A stretch of 64,000 nucleotides of DNA, from the NCBI RefSeq assembly GCF_020639365.1, contig NZ_JAINUL010000001.1, forward strand, positions 8,362,609 through 8,426,608. The letters run 5' to 3'. The translations under genes and the position numbers were made by a program. Of the stretch, positions 8,626 to 17,274 are shown piece by piece. This stretch comes from Streptomyces flavotricini (GTDB lineage: Bacteria; Actinomycetota; Actinomycetes; Streptomycetales; Streptomycetaceae). Within the stretch, counting starts at the first letter, position 1; each line of letters starts with the position of its first letter. Below the pieces are notes generated by a model, which searched no databases, was not told where the DNA came from, and saw nothing but the letters and a program-made list of their open reading frames with translations.

Positions 8626-9658
8626 CCTCGGCTCCCCTTGGTGGTGCGTGTCGTGAGTCTGGCATGCCGTCAGGGCGGCCTGCGCCCAGGCCGCAGGCCA
8701 GGGCTGCTTCCTCCACGGCGATGCGGTCCCATCCGGTCAGACGGAACAGGCGCCGGCTGCCGGCGCGGCCGTCGAGGTCCCTGAAGCGGCGCCCGGCCTC
8801 GATCAGGCCGGCCGCCCACACCGGCACGGCCTTGGCGGTGAAGGCGGAGGGCGGCAGGCTGATGACGTGCTCCAGCCCCCGGCCCGTCATGACCTGGGCG
8901 GCCAGCGCCGCAGCATGCTGGGGGTGGGCGATCCGGCTGTGCAGACGGCGGGCCACGGCCACAAGGTGCTCCTCAGGAAGCGGCGAGTGGCCCGGCGGCG
9001 GGAAGCAGAGCTCGTTCGCCGGTGGCGGGAACGGAGCCGGCTCCCACCACGCAAACCGGTCCGGTACCGGCCCGGCCGGTACGGCGGGCACGATGCGGCG
9101 GGCTGCGGTGAGCGTGTACACCCTGGCCGGGCGCAGCAACTCCACGGCGGCCGCCGCGGCGGGTGCGAGCGGGCCGTGACACACCAGGGTCAGGCGGATA
9201 CCGGTCAGATGGGCGAGCGCGAACAAGCGTGTCAGATGGGCCGCGGTGACCAGGTGGGCGCGGGTGAGGAGGACATGTCCGATCTCCAGTGCCTGCACCC
9301 AGGCGGCGACCGCGCGCCAGGCGGTGCGCGCATCGCGCATCCAGCAGGTGCCTTCCTCACTGCCCGCCCACGGCAGGTGCTTGCCCAAAGCGCGCAGCAG
9401 ATCGTGGGCCAGGGCTGCGGGGGCGGCCGTGGTGGGGGCCGGGTGCACGGTGATGCGTCCCGCGGCCGGGGCGTGGGCGGCCAGCGCCCAGTCCATGAAC
9501 GCCCTGTCGTCGTCCTCGTCATGGACCACGGTGAGCAGCGGCCGCAGGCACGGCATACGGGTGTCCTCCGGTGGCCAGTCGGGCCTCCAGGCGCGCTCGG
9601 CCGGGCGTGGCATCGGCAACGGCCCCGGCGGCCGGACGGGCAGGGACACTGCCGTCAC
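8612..9658 (-). CDS. TniB-like protein lacking a P-loop
   Basis: The 348-residue product starts at a GTG that overlaps the stop of the preceding ATPase as GTGA. It has alpha/beta character, and a segment around residues 105-175 (WVQALEIGHVLLTRAHLV, then LFALAHLTGIRLTLVCHG) lies where an AAA ATPase would carry Walker B and sensor strands. No GxxGxGKT Walker A motif is present, so ATP hydrolysis is unlikely. I interpret it as a degenerate third member of the TniB-like series in this operon, perhaps a structural or target-selecting subunit. The resemblance is weak and is my inference from pattern and position. Confidence 0.6.
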   Translation of the reverse strand: MTAVSLPVRPPGPLPMPRPAERAWRPDWPPEDTRMPCLRPLLTVVHDEDDDRAFMDWALAAHAPAAGRITVHPAPTTAAPAALAHDLLRALGKHLPWAGSEEGTCWMRDARTAWRAVAAWVQALEIGHVLLTRAHLVTAAHLTRLFALAHLTGIRLTLVCHGPLAPAAAAAVELLRPARVYTLTAARRIVPAVPAGPVPDRFAWWEPAPFPPPANELCFPPPGHSPLPEEHLVAVARRLHSRIAHPQHAAALAAQVMTGRGLEHVISLPPSAFTAKAVPVWAAGLIEAGRRFRDLDGRAGSRRLFRLTGWDRIAVEEAALACGLGAGRPDGMPDSRHAPPRGAEDDRT

Positions 9659-10485
9659 CGGGGAACCGGCCCGGGCCTGGGGGTGATGCGCTCCACCAGT
9701 TCCTTCACCGGCAGTGCGCCCTGGATACGGAGTGTTTGGTGGGCGTGGTGGGTCAGTGCCGCCCAGGCTCGCAGCCGGCCACGCGCCGAGCGGGCGTCGG
9801 TGCGCCGTAGCAGTCCGTCCGACGCACCACGCCACAAGGGATGCAGAGCACGCACGGCTGCGGGTATGAGCGCTGAGGCCAGCGCATTGATGTGCATCCA
9901 GGCCATGCAGCGGGAAGCCAGCATGCGCGTCTGACGCAGCACCGCTTCACCGCCCTGGCCGGCGATCAGCACCATGCACACTCCGCCGGCGGTGGCGTCG
10001 TACAGGTAGCGCAGGTACTCGAAGGCGGCGGGCGAGAGCTGGTGCGCCTCGTCGGCCACCACGATCCGCGGCCGGGCCGACAGTGCTGCGAGGATCAGTT
10101 CATCGGCCGTACCCGCATCATCGCCAGGGGTCTGCGGGCAGCCCAGCACCGCCTGAAACGCGCAGCGCAGATCAGCGGGGTCAGGACGCGAACGCAGCCG
10201 CAGCCAAGCGGCGCGGCCCGGCGGGTGGGCGGCGAGCACAGCCCGGACGGCGAACGTCTTGCCCACCCCGGCCGCCCCGTTCACGCACACCACGGCTCGC
10301 TCGGCGAACGCGTCGGCCACGGCACGGGCGGTGTCGGCGACGCCTTCGGTAGCCAGCGCCCGGAGCCCCGGCACGGGAAGGAAGTGCAGCCAGGGCTCGA
10401 CCGGGTACGGCAGCACGGCGTAAGAGGGCTTGGCATCGCCCGTGCCGCCGCGGGCCGCGTGCGCGGTGTGGGCCCCGCTCAGCAC
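9655..10485 (-). CDS. Second TniB-like AAA ATPase
   Basis: The 276-residue AAA ATPase has Walker A GAAGVGKT (residues 70-77) and Walker B IVVADEAHQ (141-149). TniB/TnsC-type proteins use ATP to recruit and regulate the DDE transposase at the target. The GTG start at 10485 lies inside the end of tniB (7-base overlap), so it is made from the same message. A longer frame runs to 10647 but overlaps tniB heavily. Two ATPases in tandem are unusual; most Tn5053-like elements have one TniB, and heteromeric or regulatory roles are possible. Confidence 0.8.
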   Translation of the reverse strand: MLSGAHTAHAARGGTGDAKPSYAVLPYPVEPWLHFLPVPGLRALATEGVADTARAVADAFAERAVVCVNGAAGVGKTFAVRAVLAAHPPGRAAWLRLRSRPDPADLRCAFQAVLGCPQTPGDDAGTADELILAALSARPRIVVADEAHQLSPAAFEYLRYLYDATAGGVCMVLIAGQGGEAVLRQTRMLASRCMAWMHINALASALIPAAVRALHPLWRGASDGLLRRTDARSARGRLRAWAALTHHAHQTLRIQGALPVKELVERITPRPGPVPR

Positions 10486-11255
10486 TGCTCCAGGGCCCAG
10501 TCGACCACGCGCCGGTCCACCTCGCCGGTCTGGAAGTGCTTCAGGCCCTTGAGCACGTGGTGGGTGGCCCTGGCCCACTCGCGCATCGATCCGCCGGCAT
10601 GCACCCGGTCGATGTGCGCCAGCAGTCCTTCTTCCGCGCCCTCCCACACCGGATGCATGGCGCGCACCACCTTCAGTGCCTCGGCCTCCGACATCGCCAG
10701 CACCTCGCAGCGGGTACAGATCCTCGACGCCAGCGCCGGGTCGCTCTGCAGCGTGTCATTGGCCTCCCGCCCGCCGACGAAGATCACCGCGGGCCGGTCG
10801 CGGCCGGTGTTGTCCCACAGGTTGCGGACGAACTCGAAACACGGGCGGCGGTACTGCTGCGCCTCATCGCACACGATCACATACGGGCGCCGGGGCAGAC
10901 TCGCCAGCAGCAGCCGGTCGAACGGCGTCGGCGTGCCCGGCATCTTCCCTTGCAGCCGCATCTGCACGAACAACTCCTCGCGCAGGTCCTTGGGGCCCGG
11001 CCTCGAGCGTGCGAACTCCAGCGACAGCACCAGATCCGGGTCAAGCCGCGCGAGCGCGGCCCGGGTGGCGAACGTCTTGCCCAGGCCCGCTTCCCCGTAG
11101 ACCAACGACATCGCCTTCGCTTCGACGGCCTCCACGATCGTGTCCTGCACCCGCATCAGCACCTCGGTGGCCACGAGCTGCGAACCGGGCACATCCAGAT
11201 AGAACTCCGGCGGGCGAACCCGCCGGGCCTGCTCCGCTGCCGCCTGAACCGCCAT
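10479..11255 (-). CDS. tniB: Transposition ATP-binding protein TniB
   Basis: The 258-residue ATPase has Walker A GEAGLGKT (54-61), Walker B YVIVCDEAQQ (125-134) and a later FVGG sensor-like strand. It follows tniA with a TGATG stop/start overlap, the typical arrangement of the transposase-ATPase pair in Tn5053/Tn552-like elements. It should act with the transposase in target capture. The upstream extension to 11315 lies inside tniA and was rejected. Confidence 0.88.
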   Translation of the reverse strand: MAVQAAAEQARRVRPPEFYLDVPGSQLVATEVLMRVQDTIVEAVEAKAMSLVYGEAGLGKTFATRAALARLDPDLVLSLEFARSRPGPKDLREELFVQMRLQGKMPGTPTPFDRLLLASLPRRPYVIVCDEAQQYRRPCFEFVRNLWDNTGRDRPAVIFVGGREANDTLQSDPALASRICTRCEVLAMSEAEALKVVRAMHPVWEGAEEGLLAHIDRVHAGGSMREWARATHHVLKGLKHFQTGEVDRRVVDWALEQC

Positions 11256-12814
11256 CACGGCTCCTCTCCTGCGTCTGCCGGCGACCCGCCCGGCCGCACC
11301 CCGGGCACCACCCACCCCGGATCCGGGGCGTTGCGCGGCTGATATGCCGGGCCGCTCGCACGCCGCGGCCGCCCGGCCGGCGGCCCCGCCTCCTCGAGCT
11401 CCGCCAGCGCCTGGCGGCGCGTCATCGCCTCGGCCGGGCGCGGCGCGACGGGCTCTGTCACCGCTTCGTAGCGCACCCTGCGACGCACCGCGGACCCCTT
11501 CAGCGCCCGGCGCAGCCGACGGTCTCGCTCATCACGGGCTCGGAACACGCTGGCCCGCTCCACCTCGCTCGCCTCGTCCGCCAGCACCGCCCTGCCCAGA
11601 TAGCGGTTCCCTGACACGGTGTAGAGGTCGATCTCGTGCGCGTGGTGCGGCATCCAGCGCACCCACACCCGCGTCCCCACCCGCCCCACCCCGTCCTCGG
11701 GCATGTAGGAGCGGCCGTGGAACTCCACCCCGTGGCTGGTGATCGTCCGCGTCCGGCCATCACCCTCAAGCATGTACGCCCGCAGGTCTTCAGCCCTCAC
11801 CTCACGCAGCGGCGTCGTATCGGCCTGCCACGCGGCCAGCGGCGTCATCCCCGTCCTGGCCAGGCCATGTCCGGTGTTGTGCTCCACCACCCAGTCACGC
11901 AGCAGGCCCACGAATCCCTCGAACGAAAGCAAAGGGTCGTGCTGGCCCTGACGGGTGCGGTGATCCAGCAACGGGGCCCTCGTGTAACCGGGAAGGTCCG
12001 CGAAGAAACGGGACATGGCTGTCCGGTTCAGGCGCTCCACCCCGCCCTTCAGGCGCGCCGAGCCCACCACCGTGACCGGGACGTCCAGCGCACCGAACGC
12101 CGCACGGACGATCCTGGACACGAAATCCGCGCCCCCGTCGATCCGCACCAGCTGCGGCAGACCGCCCGCCGGCCCGTACGGGGCGCACGACAGGACCGAA
12201 AACCTGAGAGCGGCCAGCACCGAACCCCGGTGCGCGGAGCCCGCGGTGACCGCCCAGCCCATCACCATCGACGTGGCCCGGTCCTCGAACCACGTCACCC
12301 ACACCCGCGCCAGCGAGCGGTCCGGCATCACCACCTTCAGCGGGGCCTGCTTGTGATCGCCCTCCCACGCCTGGTTACGGACCCCGCCCGGCCGTACGAA
12401 CGCCGGGTCGAACCCCCGCGCTGCCGGCACCCCCTCACGCAGACCCGCCATAAGCCCCGGGGTCAGATCACGGCGGATCGCATCCCGCAACGTCGAGAGC
12501 CCGGGCGGCCGCCCTCCCGCGGCCCGGGCCCGGCCGGCCAGTTCCTCATGTGCGCGCTTCACATTCCCGCCGCAGTCCGCCAGCACATTGACGACCTCGT
12601 CCGTGATCTCGAAACGCGCGCGTCGGACCGGATGCGGGGAACCCGTCTTCTGCGCGCGGGCCAGCCACCGCCACACCGTACGCACACTCACACCCAGCGA
12701 CACCGCGACCAGGCGCACATGCGCCGTCGACAACTCCCCCGCCGCCCGCCGTTCCAGCAACCGGGCCACCGCCACCGGCCGCAGCGACTCCCGCCGGTCT
12801 CCCAACGACACCAT
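11255..12814 (-). CDS. tniA: DDE transposase, TniA/Mu family
   Basis: The 519-residue protein has N-terminal helix-turn-helix regions (residues 15-55, including GVSVRTVWRWLARAQ), an rve integrase core with catalytic D153 (WEGDHKQ), D226 (RIDGGADF) and E260 (KGGVERLNR), and a C-terminal Mu-type beta-barrel region (HGVEFHGRSY) before a disordered tail. It catalyses strand transfer at the transposon ends. The ATG at 12814 has GGAG ten bases upstream; a longer frame opens at 12919. It heads an operon of five overlapping genes. The catalytic triad looks intact, so the element may be active. Confidence 0.9.
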   Translation of the reverse strand: MVSLGDRRESLRPVAVARLLERRAAGELSTAHVRLVAVSLGVSVRTVWRWLARAQKTGSPHPVRRARFEITDEVVNVLADCGGNVKRAHEELAGRARAAGGRPPGLSTLRDAIRRDLTPGLMAGLREGVPAARGFDPAFVRPGGVRNQAWEGDHKQAPLKVVMPDRSLARVWVTWFEDRATSMVMGWAVTAGSAHRGSVLAALRFSVLSCAPYGPAGGLPQLVRIDGGADFVSRIVRAAFGALDVPVTVVGSARLKGGVERLNRTAMSRFFADLPGYTRAPLLDHRTRQGQHDPLLSFEGFVGLLRDWVVEHNTGHGLARTGMTPLAAWQADTTPLREVRAEDLRAYMLEGDGRTRTITSHGVEFHGRSYMPEDGVGRVGTRVWVRWMPHHAHEIDLYTVSGNRYLGRAVLADEASEVERASVFRARDERDRRLRRALKGSAVRRRVRYEAVTEPVAPRPAEAMTRRQALAELEEAGPPAGRPRRASGPAYQPRNAPDPGWVVPGVRPGGSPADAGEEP

Positions 12815-12989
12815 GCCGGTCTGCTCCGAGGCTGCTTCCACAACCCCACACGGTAGAAACAGGAACCGGCCCGGCCACGACGCAGAAACCATCCCTCGCC
12901 CCCGACCGGATGAACCCACCCCGTAACAGGCCTCCCCACCCCCACCCGCCTGCTACAAGCCCCTCCCGGAGAAAGGGCCGTACGAAGGA

Positions 12990-13215
12990 GACACGGGCAA
13001 ATCAACACCGGTCGACACGGAACCCTGTCACCAGCCGACACGGCCCGCTGACACCACACCCCGGACACAAAAACAGGGCCCTCAACAGGCCCTCAACCAC
13101 CAGTGACACCAACCCGCACTAACCAACGACAACCACCCCACACCTCACAGGTGCTGCTGTCGCGGATGACGAAGTCCACTGACATCTGTATGCCGATTCC
13201 TGTCAGCCGGTGAGC
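12990..13215. repeat. Candidate right end of the Tn7-like element
   Basis: Upstream of tniA, short GACAC-type motifs recur at 12990, 13014, 13037, 13050 and 13064, spaced about 13-24 bases, with TGTC inverses at 13027, 13155 and 13203. Elements of this class carry several such transposase-binding sites near each end. The outer boundary is probably near 13150-13215, where tniA-proximal non-coding sequence gives way to unrelated DNA. I could not find a matching left end beyond 7.8 kb, so the boundaries are tentative. Confidence 0.4.
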
Positions 13216-13383
13216 GAGCCCATTGCTTCATTTCTGATAACGGATGGATTCTGGGATCAACGCGTTGCCCCATCTCGGTACCGGACCGCCCTGCGAGTGT
13301 CGGAGGCCGGTCGGGCCGCGTGTGTTCGTGAGCCGAGCAGGTGCCAAGCACGGTTCCTGGTCGTGGTGCCGCGGCTCTAATTC

Positions 13384-14423
13384 TCAGCGTGGAGGCTGGA
13401 GTTCGCGCAGGCCATAGTCCGGCGGCAGCCACCCGTTCTTCCTCCTGGCGATGGTCTTCCGGGTGTGGGGTGGCGGGTACGGGCAGCCGCGCATCTGGTC
13501 GGGCTCGAGCATCACCGAGGCCAGTCCGTAGTGGACGGTGCACACCGGCCAGACAGTCTCCTGCTGCTGCCTCGGGCGCGGCGCTGTACCGGTTTTCCGC
13601 TTGCGTGGTGCCGGCCGGGGCGGTTGGGGAGGCCGGAGCTTGCAGCTTTCAGCGAAGGCGGTCAGATGGGGCAGGCCGGTGCTGCCCAGCGGGTCGGTGA
13701 AGAGAGGACCGCTGGTGCCGGTGACGATGTCCCAGCAGCGGCGGGCCGCCATCAGCAACGGACGCGCCCACAGCGGGACCGGGTGGGTCATGCAGCCCTG
13801 TCGGAGTCCGTCGTCGTGGAGTGTGATGGTGGAGGCCTCGGGGCCCAGGTCGTGGACGTGGACGGTGGACAGCTGGGTGGTGGAGGCAGCGGTGAACACC
13901 GCGGTCGCCAGCTCACCGGCCACATGCGGGTGCGCGGTGGCACGGTGCAGGCGCCAGGCAACCTCGGCCTCGGTGGTCTGCGGGATCACCGGCGGGAAGA
14001 AGTCGCAGTCGGCTGCCAGCGGTGCGCGGCAGTGGCAGAGGCGGGCGGGTTCGTCGAAGGCCAGGAGGGTGGTCAGGGCCGGAAGGGCGATCCAGCGGTG
14101 GGCCAGGGGGCGCCGCGGCGGGTGGTCGGCGGTGCAAGGAGCTGCGGCAGCGGGGAGGAGGGCCGTGGCATCGGCGAGGTGGTGGCGCACGCCGGACAGG
14201 ACACGGTCCAGGCCGGCTGGCAGGTGTTGATGACGTCGACGGCCACCTTGGAGGTGCGGATCGCACTCTCCTTCCACTCCTTGCGCAGCCGCACGAGGGG
14301 CCGGGCCTTGGGCTTGGGCGGGCGCGTCTTCTTCGCGGCGATCACGGGGTGAACCACTCGGGCTTTCCCTCCCCACGCCCGCCTCAGCCGCCTCCTCTTC
14401 ACCTGCGAGGACGTTGAGCGCAT
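13384..14423 (-). pseudogene. Frameshifted hypothetical gene
   Basis: The C-terminal two thirds (frame ending at 13384) reads like a normal protein, with ALTTLLAFDEPARLCHC, TTQLSTVHVHDLGPE and a Pro/Lys-rich tail. The N-terminal part reads sensibly only in a different frame (14423 down to about 14225, VHPVIAAKKTRPPKPKARP then WKESAIRTSKVAVDVIN), which ends at 14073. The switch near 14215-14235 indicates a frameshift. The family is not recognised. It lies between a transposon end and a decayed stretch, consistent with relaxed selection. A sequencing error is the alternative. Confidence 0.45.
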
Positions 14424-15049
14424 CTACGAGATGCACCATCTGCCGGCGCTCTCCCGCCAGCCCCACAGTGCGAGTAGAAGGAAGCGCAGTCAGTCAGCCA
14501 GGAAGCGAACCTGAACAGGCCGCGGCCCTGGTACCGCGTCGGCGAACTCCGGCTCCGGGGCGGGAACGACGACGGAGACTGCTCGCGGACCTGTGCCCAC
14601 CGGTGCTCGCGGATCCACGCCTGGGCGGTCACGTCCTGGTGCAGCTGCGGGTTAGTCAGGCCGAGGCCCGCCGCGGAGCGGCCTGCGGGAGCCGGTCACC
14701 GCCCTTCCGTCCGCTTCCACTCCTTCATACCGATGGCACGCCCCCGAAACCGACCGGGCTTCGCGTGCGCCGGCGCCCGAGGGCTGTGACCACGATGCCG
14801 AGTCGGCCTCAAACCCCCGGCGCATCGTTCCACCGTTCTGGCCGCCCTGACCGTGCTGTCCGCGACAGAAGGACTGACCGGCACCATGCCCGGGAGGGAG
14901 CCGTACGCCCGGTCGGGTTCTCTGGTTCCTTCCGGCATTGCAGACACGCTCTAGCGCCGAACCCGAGTCGCCCCAGGCGCTGGCGCGGCTTCACCCAGGG
15001 CAGAAGACCACTCCCTTCCCCCCGCGCCCCGGATGCCTAGGGTGAGGGG
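14424..15049. other. Non-coding or decayed stretch
   Basis: No frame in these 626 bases has convincing coding character, although Arg/Pro-rich frames are open on both strands. Short protein-like fragments (for example minus-strand QDVTAQAWIREHRWAQVREQ near 14580-14640) hint at an eroded gene. The last 60 bases should hold the popR promoter. Confidence 0.4.
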
Positions 15050-15490
15050 GTGAGCACTCATGCGCCGAACGAGTCCCGCGTCATCTCCCTGCGTCCGCAG
15101 GCCCCGTCGCCCGGTTCCGGCGGGGCGGCCGGCGCCCCGCGGCGACCCATGGGGCGTCCACAGCCACGCGCGCCGAGGGAGCCGCTGTGGCGTGACCTCG
15201 TCGGCGACGTGCTGCGGCGCGAGCGGCTCGCCCAGGAGCGCACGCTGAAGGACGTCTCGGAGGCGGCCCGGATCTCGATGCCGTACCTGTCGGAGGTGGA
15301 GCGCGGACGCAAGGAGGCATCCTCCGAGGTGCTCGCGGCCGCCGCCCAGGCCCTCGGGCTCGGCCTCGCCGACCTGCTCCTGCTCGCCGGTGACGAGCTG
15401 GCCCGGCACGCCCGGAGCCGGGTGGTCCGGGCCCGCACGCCACCCACGTCGCCCACGGCGCAGTACGACGGCTTCTGCCTCGCCGCCTGA
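15050..15490 (+). CDS. popR: XRE-family activator of clpP3-clpP4 (PopR-like)
   Basis: The 146-residue protein has a disordered N-terminus and an XRE helix-turn-helix (residues about 55-105, with RTLKDVSEAARISMPYLSEV). It ends in Leu-Ala-Ala. In S. lividans, PopR activates the clpP3-clpP4 operon and is degraded by ClpP1/P2 through C-terminal alanines, so it accumulates when ClpP1/P2 is deficient. Here the gene lies convergent with two clpP genes, its stop 86 bases from theirs, matching that relationship. The C-terminal AA degron is visible. ClgR is the close alternative, but adjacency to the clpP pair favours PopR. Confidence 0.85.
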   Translation: MSTHAPNESRVISLRPQAPSPGSGGAAGAPRRPMGRPQPRAPREPLWRDLVGDVLRRERLAQERTLKDVSEAARISMPYLSEVERGRKEASSEVLAAAAQALGLGLADLLLLAGDELARHARSRVVRARTPPTSPTAQYDGFCLAA

Positions 15491-15575
15491 CCGGACCGGG
15501 CCGACGGCCGGTACGACGGGGCGCGCCGCCGCCGTACCGGCCGCCTCGCCGGCCCTCGGCCACGACCGCGCGGGC

Positions 15576-16178
15576 TCAGACGAACGCGAACCGTCGGCTC
15601 AGCACCTCGTCGGCGAGCCCGTAGGCCACGGCCTCCTCGGCGGTGAACACCTTCTCCCGGTCCATGTCCGCGCGCAGCGTCGCCACGTCGTGGTGCGTGT
15701 GCCGGGACAGAACCTCCTCCACCTGCGAGCGGATACGGACCATCTCCTTGGCCGCGAGGCTGAGGTCGGAGACCGTCCCCTGCCGGGCGCCGCTGGCCGG
15801 CTGACCGAGCAGCACCCGCGCGTGCCGGAGCACGAACCGCCGCCCGGGATCTCCGCCCGCCAGCAGCACCGCCGCCGTCGACGACGCTTGACCGACGCAG
15901 AAGGTGGAGATCGGAGCCTGCACGAACGTCATCGTGTCGTAGATCGCCATCAGCGAAGTGAACGACCCGCCGGGCGAGTTGAGATAGATCGAGATCTCCT
16001 GCTCCGGGCTCGCCGACTCCAGGTGCAGGAGCTGCGCGATGACCACGTTGGCGACCCCGTCGTCTATCTCGGTGCCGAGAAAGATGATCCGCTCGTTCAG
16101 CAGCCGGCTGAAGACGTCGTAGGACCGCTCGCCCTGCGCGGTCCGCTCGATCACGTAGGGAACCGTGTACGACCCCAT
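15576..16178 (-). CDS. clpP4: ClpP-like protease subunit lacking the catalytic His (ClpP4-like)
   Basis: The 200-residue ClpP fold has the nucleophile in GQASST (Ser100), but the usual MIHQP motif reads VLLGQP, so Gly125 replaces the catalytic His. Asp173 is retained in DMDREKVF. On sequence this subunit should be inactive alone and probably works as a partner in a mixed ring with the adjacent ClpP, as reported for paired ClpPs in Streptomyces. The ATG lies one base after the stop of the upstream clpP. A longer frame to 16322 overlaps that gene and was rejected. It is probably under PopR control. Confidence 0.88.
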   Translation of the reverse strand: MGSYTVPYVIERTAQGERSYDVFSRLLNERIIFLGTEIDDGVANVVIAQLLHLESASPEQEISIYLNSPGGSFTSLMAIYDTMTFVQAPISTFCVGQASSTAAVLLAGGDPGRRFVLRHARVLLGQPASGARQGTVSDLSLAAKEMVRIRSQVEEVLSRHTHHDVATLRADMDREKVFTAEEAVAYGLADEVLSRRFAFV

Positions 16179-16179
16179 G

Positions 16180-16818
16180 TCACAGCCCCGTCCGTCGGCG
16201 CGGCGTGGCCGGGCGGATGTCGGCGAGCGACTCCACCACCCGGTCCACCATCCCGTACTCCCTGGCCTGTTCGGCCGTGAACCAGCGGTCCCGGTCGCCG
16301 TCCCGCGCAATCGTCTCCACACTCTGCCCGGTGTGCTGGGCGGTGATCCGCTCGACGGCCTTCTTGGTGAACTGGAGGTTCTCCGCCTGGATCTCGATGT
16401 CCGCGGCGGTACCGCCGATGCCAGCCGAGGGCTGGTGCATCATGATCCGCGCGTTCGGCAGCGCGAACCGCTTGCCGGGCGTCCCCACGGTGAGCAGGAA
16501 CTGGCCCATGCTGGCGGCGAAGCCCATCGCCAGCGTCGAGACGTCGTTCGGGATGAGCCGCATCGTGTCGTAGATGGCCAGACCCGCGGTGACCGACCCG
16601 CCGGGGCTGTTGACGTACAGGCTGATGTCGGAGCGCGGGTCCTGCGCCGACAGCAGCAGCAACTGTGCGCACACCCGGTTGGCCGACACCTCGTCGACCT
16701 GGGTGCCCAGGAGGACGATCCGCTGGTCGAGCAGCCTTGCCGCGAGGTGGTCGTCGAAGTGGCCGGGCGGTGTGTCGCCCTCCTCCGCGCGGGGCGCGAG
16801 CATGGTGAGGGAAGTCAT
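16180..16818 (-). CDS. clpP3: ATP-dependent Clp protease proteolytic subunit (ClpP3-like)
   Basis: The 212-residue ClpP has a complete triad: Ser103 in GFAASMGQ, His128 in IMMHQPSAG and Asp177 in DGDRDRWF. It forms the tetradecameric chamber that degrades substrates delivered by Clp ATPases in the cytoplasm. It is the first gene of a two-gene operon and carries an AAGGAG-like site (GGAGAAGAG) upstream. In Streptomyces the clpP3-clpP4 pair is a backup to clpP1-clpP2 and is switched on by PopR, whose gene lies just beyond. Confidence 0.92.
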   Translation of the reverse strand: MTSLTMLAPRAEEGDTPPGHFDDHLAARLLDQRIVLLGTQVDEVSANRVCAQLLLLSAQDPRSDISLYVNSPGGSVTAGLAIYDTMRLIPNDVSTLAMGFAASMGQFLLTVGTPGKRFALPNARIMMHQPSAGIGGTAADIEIQAENLQFTKKAVERITAQHTGQSVETIARDGDRDRWFTAEQAREYGMVDRVVESLADIRPATPRRRTGL

Positions 16819-17027
16819 CTCTTCTCCTTGTCGAGGCGGGATGCCGTCGACTCCACTCTTGACCTCGGGAACCCCCCGAACGCCGTTCCTCTGCCCCCGG
16901 CAGATCCGCCACGGGCGGACACGACGTCACGGCACTGGTGGTCGAACCTGATCAGCTCCTTACCCACGCTGGAGTCGAACGGTCTGCTCCACATCAGGCG
17001 TTTCCACCGAAGAGGGAGTGATCAGCT

Positions 17028-17201
17028 GTGTCTGGTGAGCAGAAGGCCGAGGCGAAGGGCGAGCAGGCCAAGGGCAAGCTCAAGGAGACCGCCGGCCGCG
17101 TGACGGGCAACGAGCGGCTGACCGCCGAGGGCCGTGCGGAGCAGGCCAAGGGCGATGCCCGCGAGGCCAAGGAGAAGGTCAAGGACGTCTTCAAGCGCTG
17201 A
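17028..17201 (+). CDS. CsbD-family stress protein
   Basis: The 57-residue product is Lys/Glu/Ala-rich and highly hydrophilic (SGEQKAEAKGEQAKGKLKET, later GRAEQAKGDAREAKEKVKD), the characteristic CsbD composition. CsbD proteins accumulate under general stress; their molecular role is unknown. The GTG start has GAGGGAG nine bases upstream. A strong hairpin follows two bases after the stop. Confidence 0.88.
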   Translation: MSGEQKAEAKGEQAKGKLKETAGRVTGNERLTAEGRAEQAKGDAREAKEKVKDVFKR

Positions 17202-17203
17202 TC

Positions 17204-17255
17204 GTCATACGTCGGGGCCGGGACCGCAGGAGTTGTCCTGGCCCTGACGTATGAC
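17204..17255 (+). terminator. Terminator hairpin after csbD-like gene
   Basis: GTCATACGTCGGGGCC pairs with the downstream GGCCCTGACGTATGAC across a short loop, with only small mismatches. It lies immediately after the csbD-like stop and should end that transcript. It may also act on the opposing pseudogene. Confidence 0.7.
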
Positions 17256-17274
17256 CGCGCGCTGTCGGCGTGGG

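Noticed and set aside
13145..13543. Small minus-strand gene next to the transposon end
   Set aside because: No domain, overlaps the better frame at 13384, and composition is Arg/Pro-rich.
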